Shown here in pieces: positions 11,063 through 23,000 of a stretch of 64,000 nt of DNA. The DNA is from Symbiodinium natans. Lineage: Eukaryota; Sar; Dinophyceae; Suessiales; Symbiodiniaceae. The stretch spans positions 1 to 64,000 of the forward strand of contig CAJNDS010002626.1 in the NCBI GenBank assembly GCA_905221605.1, given 5' to 3'. The notes beneath the pieces are model-generated. The model saw only the letters and a list, made by a program, of their open reading frames with translations. It had not been told where the DNA came from and did no database searches. How positions within the stretch are numbered: the first letter of the stretch is position 1; every line of letters begins with the position of its first letter. The translations under genes and the position numbers were made by a program.

Positions 11063-14000
11063 CTGCCACGTCTCTTCTCTTTACCTAAACCCTCAACCCT
11101 AAGCCCTAAACCCTATATTATAAACCCTAAACCCTAAACCCATATGGGGGGGGGGGGGGCACTTCCTGAAATCATGGTCTCACTAAAGATCCCAAATCTA
11201 AGGCGCTAAACCCTAAACCCGAAACCCTAAATCCTAAACCCTATATAGCCCTCAACCCTGAACCCTACAACCCTCAACCCTACATCTATATTGGGACCCC
11301 TAAGCAGGACCAGAATCAAGAGTTTGAAATAGTTTGGAGTGATCTGGCTTTTGGCCCTACTAGAATCCCACACCTCTCCCCCAACGATGCGGTGCTCCGC
11401 ATTAAGGGTCGTTCGGGTACAGAGGCCCCTGATCTTGGTAGCCCAGGAACCATATTATGATACGGGCACCCCTTTTTGGGTTGGATACTTCATAAGGGAA
11501 ACTTGAACCAAAAGAAAAAACGTGAAAAGGGTACCACTGGGCTACCAAGTGAGTATCCGTAGTTTGGTTCTGAACAGTAAAGCCTTTACGCGCTTTTTGT
11601 GTTGTCATGTTTTCTTGAGCAGAGAGGGGGTGGGTGGTCTTTGCCAGCCTTCCGAGACCAATTTGAGGCATGGGATTAGGGTTTAGGGTTTAGGTTTAGG
11701 GTTTAGGGTTTAGGGTTTAGGGTTTAGGGTTTGGGGTCTAGGGTTTAGGGTTTTAGGGTTTTAGGGTTTAGGGTCTTAAACCCGAGACTCCTCTCGGATC
11801 GACTGCCCCTCCGCGCGAGCGCCTGATGTTTCGGATCTCCTGCTCGCGCAGCTTGACCCAGGCATAGAAGATGCCAAAGTGGTACTGCTGCTCAAAAGCC
11901 ATCTCGTACATCCGGACATTCTCCTGGGCTTGGGGTTCGTTTAGGGTTGAGGGTTTAGGGTTTAGGGTGGGGAGGGGGGGGGGTCTGGCTCGTTCTCTAA
12001 ACAACGGCTGGCCAGTCATACTCCGTAATGCTGCGAAGCATGGGTCAATCCTTGTCTTGGGTTCAGGGACTTTGGCGGGGCTACAAAGACCACGCCATTT
12101 GTCGGCAGACTAGTACGGATTCCCGTTAGGCCTCTGCTTCAAAACTCATTCTAAGTGGTTTCGGGGTCCTCTGTGAGTTTCGGCAAGCTAGTATGTACTA
12201 GGAATTGTTGGTGAGAACTGCAAAGGGATTGGTTGCTAAGGATTTCGTGTGAGGAGTACAAGCAGAAGGAAGGCAGCACCAGTATAGTCACACCTGTTCA
12301 GTATCCCAGGGCATTTTTAAACCCAAAAACGGCGGCTGGGGACAGAAATCCACACTAGTCGGCCTCTCAACTCTCATTCCGAGATGCCCGAAGTAAACTC
12401 CTATACCCTATGGGGCTTAGGGTCCCCTAAACCCTTAACCCTTAACCCTAAGCCCTAAGCCCTGAGCCCTAAACCCTAAACCCTAAACCCTAAATCCTAA
12501 ACCCTAAACCCTAAAAGGGTTTAGGGTATTTTGCTAGGCTTTCGGCCCTCCCCTGGGAGCCCTCGGAAACCCGAAACCCGCACGCAAAGGAGCCTGATAT
12601 TGAACTAAGCCCTAGTTAGGGTTCAGGGTTTAGGGTTCAGGGTTCAGGGTTCAGGGTTTAGGGTTTAGGGTTTAGGGTTCAGGGTTCAGCGTTCAGGGTT
12701 CAGTGTTGGGGGGGGGAGGGGGGACCCTGCAAACGATCAAGCAAGGGTCTGCGTAGATCAGATCCTCGATGGACTGTGCTCCTGAAGCTTGGGCGGCGCG
12801 TTCCGCAGGCCCCAGGTGGAAGTTCTAAAGCGCTAGAAGCTACCTAAAGTGAGCAACCAAAACTTTGGGATGTTCCTCCTTATACTAAGAGTCTTAATCG
12901 GGATTCCAGTACCCCCCCATTATAATTTTTATTGAGGACTGTTTGTTTGAGGGGGCACATCCCAACCTATATACCCAAAAAAGGCACATGACACCGACGA
13001 AGGAAAAGCCCCAAAAAGCGCTGGACTTATCGAGGCGGGACTGCCTGCGTGCTCACCCGTTACGAAAGGCACGACTCTAAACCCTGAAAAAAAACACAAA
13101 GGCATCACGGTTAAGTTTTTAGGTTTCTGGTTTTGGGTTTTAGGTTTCGGATTTAAGATTTAGGTTTTAGGGTTTCGGGTTTCGGGTTTTGGGTGAAGGG
13201 TCGTTACATGGTCCCTTTGGTATGGGCCCTTAAAAGGGGAACCCTTATATACCCCTTATGCAAACTAAGGGCCACATCAGAACCCTTTCAAGGAGGTTAG
13301 AGACCATATTAAGGAACCATGACAATGAATCATGAAACTACCCTTAGACAAGAGGCAAGCCGGAAAGCCCTAAGCATCCTACACTCTTAAGGGTTTAGGG
13401 TTTAGGGTTTAGGGTTTAGGGTTTAGGGCTTTGGGGTCTTTATTCAGGGTTTTGTGGTTGCTCTGGTTGGGCGCCATTCCGCTTTCAGGGTTCCGGCGTA
13501 ACGCTCTTCAACCCTGATGCCCCTAAACCCTAAACCCTAAACCCTAAACCCTGAACCCCCGTAGTCCCAGCAACAGGTGTCCTGCTGGCGCGGCCCGAGA
13601 CCCTCCGGTTTCGGCGTCATAGAAGTCCTTGACCTGCAGAAAAACTCTTGTGTTTCTTTGGTGTGAACTGCCGCTCTGTCTCTCTCTGTCTCTGTGTGTC
13701 TGTCTCTGTCTCTGTGTGTGTGAGAAAGTGTGTGACTGAGTGCGTGTGCGTGTGCGTTAGAGGGAAGAAGTAGGGGCGTGGGCGGGGCACAGGGTTGAAA
13801 GTTGAGAGTTTGAGGTTAAAAAGGGGTCCGAGTTGAGGGCTTTTGTAGGTGGTCAGGGCTGATTGGTGCCTTGGGACGTGAGCTGTGGTGCGTATGGGAA
13901 GAGAATGGGCCTCAAACCTTCACAACCCTAAACCCTAAACCCTAAACCCTAAACCCTAAGCCCTAAACCCTAAACCCTAAACCCTGACTCACAAAGCCCT

Positions 14001-17000
14001 ACAGTAGGGTTTAGGGAAAAAAAGGGGAACCTAAACCCAAAGTCCTGGCTACCAATCAGAATTAGGATTTAGGGTTTAGGGTTTAGGGTTTAGAGTTTGG
14101 GGTTTAGGAGTTCAGGGTTTCAGGGATAAGGTGCTGTCCCGTCGAATAATTGCTACTTGCTCCCAGGAGCAACCAGTGAAACAGAAGCACTCTGCGAATG
14201 TTACACACTGGAAGGAGTGAACATATTCCGAGTTTTTGCAGCTGTTTCTGGCTTCTTGAATTTCAGAGTTTTGCAACCCTAAACCCTAATGTAGACCCAC
14301 CTGGCCCCTATGCTCGCAGAATTTGATTCGGGTGTGGACTCATTGCTAGGGGATAGGATTTGGGGGACCCTTGGGGATATAGACCCTCTGGATAAGGTCC
14401 CTGTTTAAGAGAGCCAGAAGAGGGTTAAGAAGGGTTCCCCTTTAAGGGCCCCCCTTATCCTACCTAGGAATTGCGGCTTCGTTTAACATCCTGAGCCCAA
14501 CTCCCCTGGAGTGAGACAGATAGAGACGCTGATGGGCCTACACCCTAAACCCTAAACCCTAAACCCAAAACCCTAAACCCTAACCCTATAAACCCAAGAG
14601 GGGGTAGTAGGGAAACCCATGATAAATCCCAATGCTACACAAAGCCTTCCCCTCCTAATTCCCGCCGTGCCTGGTCGAAGAGGTGGAGGTACTTCGAATA
14701 CCTGCGCAGCCAGGCAGTTTAGGGTTCAGGGTTTAGGGCTTGGGGTTCAGGGTTTAGGGTTCAGGGTCTAGGGTTTAAGGTTTAGGGTAGGCTTGCGCAT
14801 GGAAGACTTTTCTTTGGGCCAGCTGAAACTTCGACTGAGACCGGCAGGCACTCCATTGTCCATGCAAGCACCCCGCCTCGTTCACGACAACAAAGCAACC
14901 CTGTGCAACAGCCCTAGTCCCACCCTAAGCCAACACAAATCTTTGAGAACTATCAGGTCTAAGCCTATATACGAAGCCTGACTCACCCCATCGCAAGAAG
15001 GAATGAACCGAGCAGCAGATCTCTGGTTAAAAACATCGGCCACCAGGACAAGCCCGACACGTTTCCTACCCAAACCCTAAATCCCCAAAGATGCCCATGC
15101 TTTGTATAACCAAAACCTTTCTTAGGCCAACAGGCTAAGACCCTGCCACTTCCGAAACCACCAGTCTGAACCCCTCTAGACCCTAAGTCCTTCTGACCCT
15201 ACCACAATCCCCTAACCCCCCAACCCTCGCCCCTAAACCCTAGCCCCAAACCCTAAACCCTGAACCCTAAAACATCTCCCTGTTAAACTCCGCCCAGTCG
15301 CGGCTCAAGCGCAAATCGCACCGTGGACTCGTCGTACGCCTTCCATAGGGCCTGCTTCACAGGGGTTTAGGGGTTTAGGGTTTAGGGTTCAGGGGTTTAA
15401 GGTTTAGGGTTTAGGGTTCAGGGCTTAGGGTTTGAGGAGTTTCACCCAGGACCTAAGCCCGAAGTGCTGAGCCCTGAGCCCTGAGCCCTGAGCCCTGAGC
15501 CCTGAGCCCTAAACCCTAAACCCTAAACCCTAAACCCTAAACCCTAAACCCTAAACCCTAAACCCTAAACCCTAAACCTCTGTCCAGGGCGCCTTCGTCC
15601 CCTCAGGGTAGAGGTAGCCTGGGCTTCGCGGCTGCGGTTCAGGGCTTTGTTTAGGGTTTGGGGTTTAGGGTCTAGGGTTTGGGGCTTAAGGTTTAGGGTT
15701 TAGGGTTTGGGGTTTTGAGGTGTAGTAGTTCGGGCGGTTCAGGGATTTAGGGGTTGACGCGAATGCCCTCCGATAGCCCCAAGATCCCAGACTCTTGACG
15801 CCCCTGGCCAAGACTCTACACGGGCTATCCTTCTTTGCACCGACCGGACTTGCATCGGGGAAGAAAGATCCATAGTCGACTAGCCCCTGGTCTGCTCCAG
15901 GGTTTAGGGTTTAGGGCTAGGGTTTAAGGTTTAGGGTTTAGGATTTAGGGTTTAGGGTGATCTGCTCAAGGCCAGAAAGGAACGAGTACTGCAACCCAAA
16001 GCCGAAACGCACACCAAACCCCGCAAGCCGCTACGCCCCTACATGCCCAATCCCTTTGAGACCCTACAGCCGGTTGCCTCAGCTACCGAAAGGTATAGGG
16101 TTTAGGGCTTGGAGTGTACATAGGTGGCGTTATACAGTGTGAGGTTCCGAGGATTGCAGCTCAGGACTTGAGCTTAACTGAAACCCCAAATCCAACCCAT
16201 AAACCCCCAAAATGACCCCATAAACCCCCTAAACTCGCTAAACCTCTTAAACCCCCTAAACCCCCCTAAACCCCCCTAAACCCCCTAAACAACCCCGTAA
16301 ACCCCCTAAACCCTAAGCCCTAACCTGCTAGTTCCTTGAAGCTGGGAGCCAAAGTTGGGGTACAGGGCGTTGCGCTCCCCAAGCGAAGCTTCCGTGCTGA
16401 GGTTGGTGTTCCTGGGCACGGATTTGGGTCTTCAGGGGTTGGGGTTTAGGGTTTAGGGTTTAGGGTTTAGGGTTTAGGGTTTAGGGTTTAGGGTTTAGGG
16501 TTTAGGGTTTAGGGTTTAGGGTTTAGGATTTAGGGTTTAGGGTATAGGGTGTAGGGTTTAGGGTTTAGGGTTTAGGGTTTAGGGTTTGGGGTTTGGGGTT
16601 TCGGGTTTTCATCTTGTAGCACAAGGGAATAAGGGCCTTGCTCTGGGTCCGAGCAAATGTAACCCTCAACCGCCAAATTTACGGTCCAAGGCCTCTGGGC
16701 CTGCTAGCGTTTAGAGTTCAGGAGTCAGGGTTTACGGGTGTGGCAGTAGATTTTTAGAGTTCAGAATTCAGGGTTTAGGGTTAACGGTTTTCATGTGTAG
16801 TAGCAGATTTCAGGGTTTAGGGTTGCAGGGTAGGTTGTCTGAGGACTCTGATGTAGTTCCTTTTTGGGTGGTATACTATACTCCTTAACTCAACAACCAG
16901 AACGGCCCTGAAAAGGCCTTAAAAGGAACTACATCGGAGTCCTTAAGTAAGGGCGTAGGGCTTAGGGCCCAGGTTCGAGGGTTTAGGGCCTAAGCGAGGC

Positions 17001-20000
17001 ACGAAACTCCGACTAAAGCAGCCAGTTCGGTTCCAAGCCTGCTAGTTGCAGAAGTCCTAAAGTCCTCAACCCTAAACCCTAAACCCTAAACCCTAAACCC
17101 TAAACCCTAAACCCTAAACCCTAAACCCTAAACCCTAAACCCTAAACCCTAAACCCTAAACCCTCACGGCCAGGATACCTAGAAATCGTATGTGATTCAT
17201 TACGAGCAGCTCGTACAAAAATCCTTCATCCTTCACAGTCAAAAAAGGAAAACCAGCCACCCCAGCTAGCCCCCTCACCCCTTCCCACACCCCGCCCCAG
17301 CCCCAGCCCAGCCACCCAGCCCCGCCCCCAACCCCCAAAACCCCAAGCCCCCAGCCCCGCCTCCCCCCCAGACAATTTCTATCCAAAATTCCGGAACAGT
17401 AAGTTGAACAAAAAAACCGGAAAAACAAAAAAAAAAGAAACTTCGGACACAAGCCCTTTACAATTTCTAGAGCAAAAGCAAAAAACAAAACCCGGCAAAA
17501 CCCGGCAAAACTCCGAACACAAACCCTATACAATTTCTATAAACCCTAAACCCTAAACCCTAAACCCTAAACCCTAAGCCTAAACCCTAAACCCTAAACC
17601 CCATATAGGACTCTTGGTTAGCCTTCCAAGAAGAAAGGGCTTGGGGGCCTAGGAGGCGGAGACCCCAAACCCTGTAACCCGTAGTCGCCCCAAGCCCCTC
17701 GAAGCCCTAGAAGTCTCAGCCCTCTGAAGCCCAGTTAAACCCTAAACCCTAAACCCTAAACCCTAAACCCTCAACCCTCAACCCTCAACCCTCAACCCTA
17801 AACCCTAAACCCTAACCCCCAACCCCTAAACCGTGGCTCAGCCGAAAGGTCTTGACTCGACCGTCGACCGGTTAGACAAGCGGCAGCGCGTTCAGCGTGA
17901 CTAAGAGTACGCGGAAGTCAGCCTCCGACAGTGGCTCCAAACCAACTTCAAGGTTTAGGGTTTAGGGTTTAGGGTTTAGGGTTTAGGGTTTAGGGTTTAG
18001 GATTTAGGGTGGTCTGCAGAGGCTTTTTCTTCGAAAATGAGGAGGACGCTTTGTTGTTCCGAGGGAGCGCGAAGGGTCTTTGCGCTTGGGCAGGGCTCAG
18101 GAGGTAGCGGCAATGCCTTGGGGTTCTAGCGAAAAGCACCAATTCTAAAGCAGATTCTACTTCGAACATCCCCTCCCGAAGGGATTCTCTGGGGTTCGGC
18201 TCTCCAGGGATTCTGAGACTGGGTTGGCCTTTAAACCCTCTGAAACATATTTATATATAGGGTCCCTTATAAACCCAAACAAGGAAAATAAAAATGTCCC
18301 AAAAACCAACCTAGGAGAGGATTCTCTGGGGTTGGGGTGCCTTGAGACCCGGCGGAGAAAGACCAGGCGAGGGCGAGGAGCAGACAAGCCAAGGAGTGGA
18401 CCCGAGAATAGAGTTTAGGGTTTTAGGGCTTAGGGTTTAGGGTTCTAGGGTTTCGGGCTTAGGGTTTAAGGGTTTAGGGTTTTCGGGTTTAGGCAGAGTG
18501 TAACATCCAACAACCCCATACCGAGGGTGAGAAAAACACAGAGTTGCCCCAATGCTTGGGGTGCCGGTGTTTCTAGTTACGACCTCGATTTTGGACCGGA
18601 TGGGGTTTTTTGCGTGTCTACTGCCTTTCTCTCAGATGCGGCTCTCCTAAAGACCGAATGCCGACTCAGGTATGTCAGCATGTCAGGCATCCTAACCCTA
18701 AACCCTAAACCCTAAACCCTAAAACTCCATCTGCTTCGGCAAAGCCTTAGCCAGGTGACCCGTTGGTCTAGGCATGAGGCTCAACAGCTACGACATACCT
18801 GTCGAAACAAGGGGCATGACATACTTAGACTCTGGGACCCAAAAACCCTAAACCCCCGAACACGTGAGGCAAATGCGCCTCCATCTTCAGGATGTTGCCC
18901 ATGACCTTCGCATCAAGGCTGTGGGTGTTGGGAGGCCTTATAGATCTTGGGTTTTGGTTGCAATGGCCAGGACAACCTCACGCAAGATTTTTCAAAGGCC
19001 ACATGGCTAGCTTCCAATGTGCCGCCAGAAGCCCTATCAAGGCCCAACAACACCCAATAACCCTTGTGCGTGAGCTAGTGCAACCCGAGAAGCACAATTC
19101 TGCTCTTTCAGACCCAGCATCCCGCACTCCCCCTTTCTCTCTCTGTTTTTTTTTTTTTGTTTTCTCTCTCTCTCTCTCTCTCTCTCTGTGCTTTTCAGGG
19201 CTGTGGAAGGTTTAGGATCAGGGCTTACCCTAGGTTCAGGGTTTAGGGGTCCAGAGTTTCGGGAAGCCCTAAACCCTAAACCCTAAACCCTAAACCCTAA
19301 ACCCTAAACCCTATACCCTAACCCCTCAAGCCGCCTCGGAAAAAACCCTACAAATCTCAGCCCGGAAGGCCTCCGCAGTGGTGCCGCCCTGACTCTCCAC
19401 GAAGCTATAGAAGTCCTCCAGCCACGCCTGGAACCCAGGCTTGGGTTTAGGGTTTAGGGTTTAGGGTTTAGGGTTTAGAGTTTAGGGTTTAGGGTTTAGG
19501 GTTTAGGGTTTAGGGTTTAGGGTTTAGGGTTTAGGGTTTGGGGTTTAGGTTTTAGGTTTTGGGGGTTAGGATTCAGGGTTTAGGGTTTAGGGTTTAATCC
19601 GAGCATCAGTTTAATTATTACCCCCACATTTAAAGAATTTTTTTTTGGCCGGAAGCCCGCCGGAAGACTACTTTCCATTAGGGTGGATTTCGTATGGGAC
19701 AAACCCCCCACATTTAAAGGAATTTTTTTGGGGGGGTTCAAAAATCTGTCGGCAGGCTTCTTGTTTTGCTTGCGGAGACGCAAAGCTACAGCACCTCAGG
19801 GATCTGCAGCCTATTGTTTTTAATAGAGAATCAATACAGGGCCACGGTCCAACTATTGCGGAACCCTGCATTCCTTATTGTGGAGGGGGGGGGGGGGGCC
19901 CCCCACCAATTAAACAGAAGCTCGGATTAGGGAACCTTGCAGGGCCTCAGGGGTATAGCATGCGAGGCTTTTAGGCTTTCGGGTTCAGGGTTTTGGGGTG

Positions 20001-23000
20001 CAGGATCTCGGGCTAAGGCTTGACCGCTTCTGTTGCGATGTACCAGCGTACCACCCTCGAATGCCCCAAGCACGTTTTTTGCTGAGGACCGTGAGCTCCG
20101 ACATGTATGGACTATGGGATTAGGGTTTAGGGGTCCAAGCCCTAAACCCAAAAACACTATAAGAGGGCTCAACGTCAAGGGTTTATAGGGATTGGCATTG
20201 AGGACCGATACAGCCCGAATGAACCTGAAACGCAGCGTGCCTTCTTCAGACTCTGCTTCATAATCTCCAAGTCCTCTTGGTTTATGGGGTGCCGGGTGCA
20301 AGGTTTAGAGATCATGCGACAAAGTCCTCACTGGTTGTGGAGGTTTGGCTTTTGAGGTTATTCCCAGCTGCTTCAGGTGCAGCTTCAGGGGCAGGCGTTG
20401 AAACTACAGGAGGTTTACTTGAGCAGTGCGCTGGACCTGGTCAGGGAATGACCCAAACCTAAACCCTAAACCCCAAACCCGAAACTCCCCCAAGGAAAAA
20501 GTTGCTGGTGCTAGCGCTCACTCGGGGAATGCTGTTGGAGTTTAGGGTTTAGGGTTTAGGGCTTAGGGTTTAGGGCTTTGGATTTAGCATGATCACGGAC
20601 TTCCCTTCTTGAAGGTATTGAGTGAACTACCCTAGGACCCTAGGTGCAGGTTGACAACCAAGGTCGACCGATTCCCTGAAACCTAAAAGCCCTACACCCT
20701 AAACCCCAAACCCCAAATCCTAATTAAACCCCAAACCCCAAACCCTAGACCCCAAACCCTAACCCCCACAAGCCAAGGACAGTCCTGCTTCGTCCCCAAA
20801 CCCCACACGCCAAGGACAGTCCTGCTTCGTCAGGATGCCACCAACCTGTGACGTCTCGATGCCTGCAGGGGCCATGTCATCCTGCAGCGGGGCGTGTGGC
20901 GTAAAGCCCTAAACCCTGAACCCTAAACCCTAAGGGTTTAGGGTTGAGGGTTTGGGGCTTAGGGTGTAGGGTTTAGGGTGTAGGGTTTAGGGTTAAGAGC
21001 CCTAAACCCTAAACCCTAGGCTTGGAGGATTGACAAAGGGGAGATGCCAGTCGCATCTACTGCTTATTTGGGTCAACATATCAAGCCCTACCCTGAAAAC
21101 CCCCCCCCCCCCCCAAAACCCTGAACCCTAACCCCAAATTAGAAGCTCATCCCACGTGGGGGTTTACGAAGATTGGGGACCCCTAACATAGACCCCCAAA
21201 TATTCGCATTCCCTGACAATATGGACCACCCCCCAATTTTTCCTAAACCCTAAACCCTAAACCCTAAACCCTGAACCCGCGCCCTGACCCATGAATCGCT
21301 GCGCAGGTCCTTGTCGCGGTCTGCCTGTCAGATCCCCAGATTTGGGGGGGGGGGGGGGGGGACATTGGAACTCCCTAACCTGTAAAGGGTTTAGGGTTTA
21401 GGGTGAAGGGTTTGATTTTTTTACAACCACAATTACCTCTTTTAGATGTCTAGCGCTTGCTTGGGGGTTTAGGGTTTAGGGTTTGGGGTTTGGGGTTTGG
21501 GGTTTGGGGTTTAGGGTCTAGCGTTGGTCTGGGGTTTGGGATTGGTCTCGTCGGAAAACTGCACCCCCTAGCTAGGATGGGCACCAGCGCTTGCCCTGTG
21601 CTCCCTGCACCCTGAACGCTTGTTCTTAGTAGGGAATGAGGTACCCTGTATAATCCCTTAAAGGGTATATGTAGGGCCCTCATTCCCTTATTTCCTACTA
21701 AGAACCAGGGGGTGAAGCTACCTGGCAAATCGGCAAGGGTTTGAGGCTTCGGGGGATCTTGGAAGTTTAGGGTTTAGGGTTTAGGGTTTAGGGTTTAGGG
21801 TTTAGGGATACCTCGCGCCTCCTTCAGGTACTCCTCGAAGTAGGGTCCAATGGGCGTGTCCACAAGGAAGATGCGATAAACATCATCGAAACCGCCTGTG
21901 AACAGGATCGCAGCTGGGAGAACCACGGCTGCCCAAACCCTAAACCCTAAACCCTAAACCCTAAACCCTAAACCCTAAACCCTAAACCCTAAACCCTAAA
22001 CCCTAAACCCTAAACCCTAAACCCTCAGGCCTCAAGCCTGCAGATGCTCTTACCTAAACTCTGGAGCGCCTTGGACGTCGAAGCTCTCCGACATGATCAC
22101 CTTGCGAGTCACAGCGCGGCATCATGCGGTTCGGGGTTTTAGGGTTTAGGGTTTAGGGCTTAGGGTTTAGGGTTTGGGGTTTAGGGTTTTAGGTTTAGGG
22201 TTTGGGGGCTACGGGCCGAATGGGTTCATCTACTAGACCCGGGAGTACCCTAGGAAAAAAAAGGGTGCCCTTCTGGGAAACAAGGAATCATAAGGGAAGA
22301 CTCTATTTACCTAGCGACCACCCCCTCATTCGTAGGTATCACCCATAAGACTGTAGCGTTAAGGTATAAAAAAACCCCAACCCTAAGCCCCTAAGCCCCA
22401 GAAACCCCTATAAGCCCCTATAACTATAAACCCCTATAAGCCCCATAAGCCCTATAAGCCCTATAAGCCCTATAAACCCTATAAACCCTATAAACCCTAT
22501 AAACCCTATAAACCCTATAAACCCTATAAACCCTATAAACCCTATAAACCCTATAAACCCTATAAACCCAAAACCCCTAAACCCCAAACGATCCACCCCA
22601 GGTCGGCAAGATGAGAAAACATGCGATCGTTTGACGTGTTCCCCCCCCCCCCCCAATGTTGGTTGAGTTTTCTGGGTGCCTCAGTTTAGAGTTTAGCATT
22701 TGTTCCTTTTGCCTTCTCAAATGACCCCCGGTATGTATAGTTTTCGGGATGGCTAGTGCTTAGCAGGACCGAAGCATCTTAGGGATAAGGTTGAGGCTGT
22801 ATGGTTTTGGGGGTTAGGGATGCTTGCTGGCCGAGATTCCTCAACTGCCCTTATTTGGGGGGTTTAGGGTTTAGGGTTTAGGGTTTCGGGTTTAGGGTTT
22901 AGGGTTTAGGGTTTAGGGTTTAGGCTATCATGTAGGTACGTATGACTAAAAAGAGGGTGGTTGGGATCAGGTCTCGGGTTGAGGGGCAAGATAGTATGAA

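Noticed and set aside
15823-15890. Minus-strand segment VDYGSFFPDASP, which looked like the TDYGNF motif of subunit d
   Set aside because: The real motif (TDYGTFLQDEPSP) is at 29588-29666. The flanking exons 16350-16411 and 15593-15618 join perfectly without this segment.
18634-18677. Plus-strand segment with a good pyrimidine tract, AG, short frame AALLKTECRLR and GTATGT donor
   Set aside because: Lies on the opposite strand inside a VMA6 intron with no partner exons; probably chance.
20846-20881. DDMAPAGIETSQ after a GCAG acceptor as an extra VMA6 exon
   Set aside because: Phase 0 would permit it, but 21298-21324 joined to 20241-20273 already fills the alignment. Kept out, although not excluded.
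22408-22656. Open frame of GFIGFIG repeats (minus), with a similar one at 46838-47197 (plus)
   Set aside because: Direct translation of CCCTATAAA and TTCATAGGG arrays; no splice or start context.
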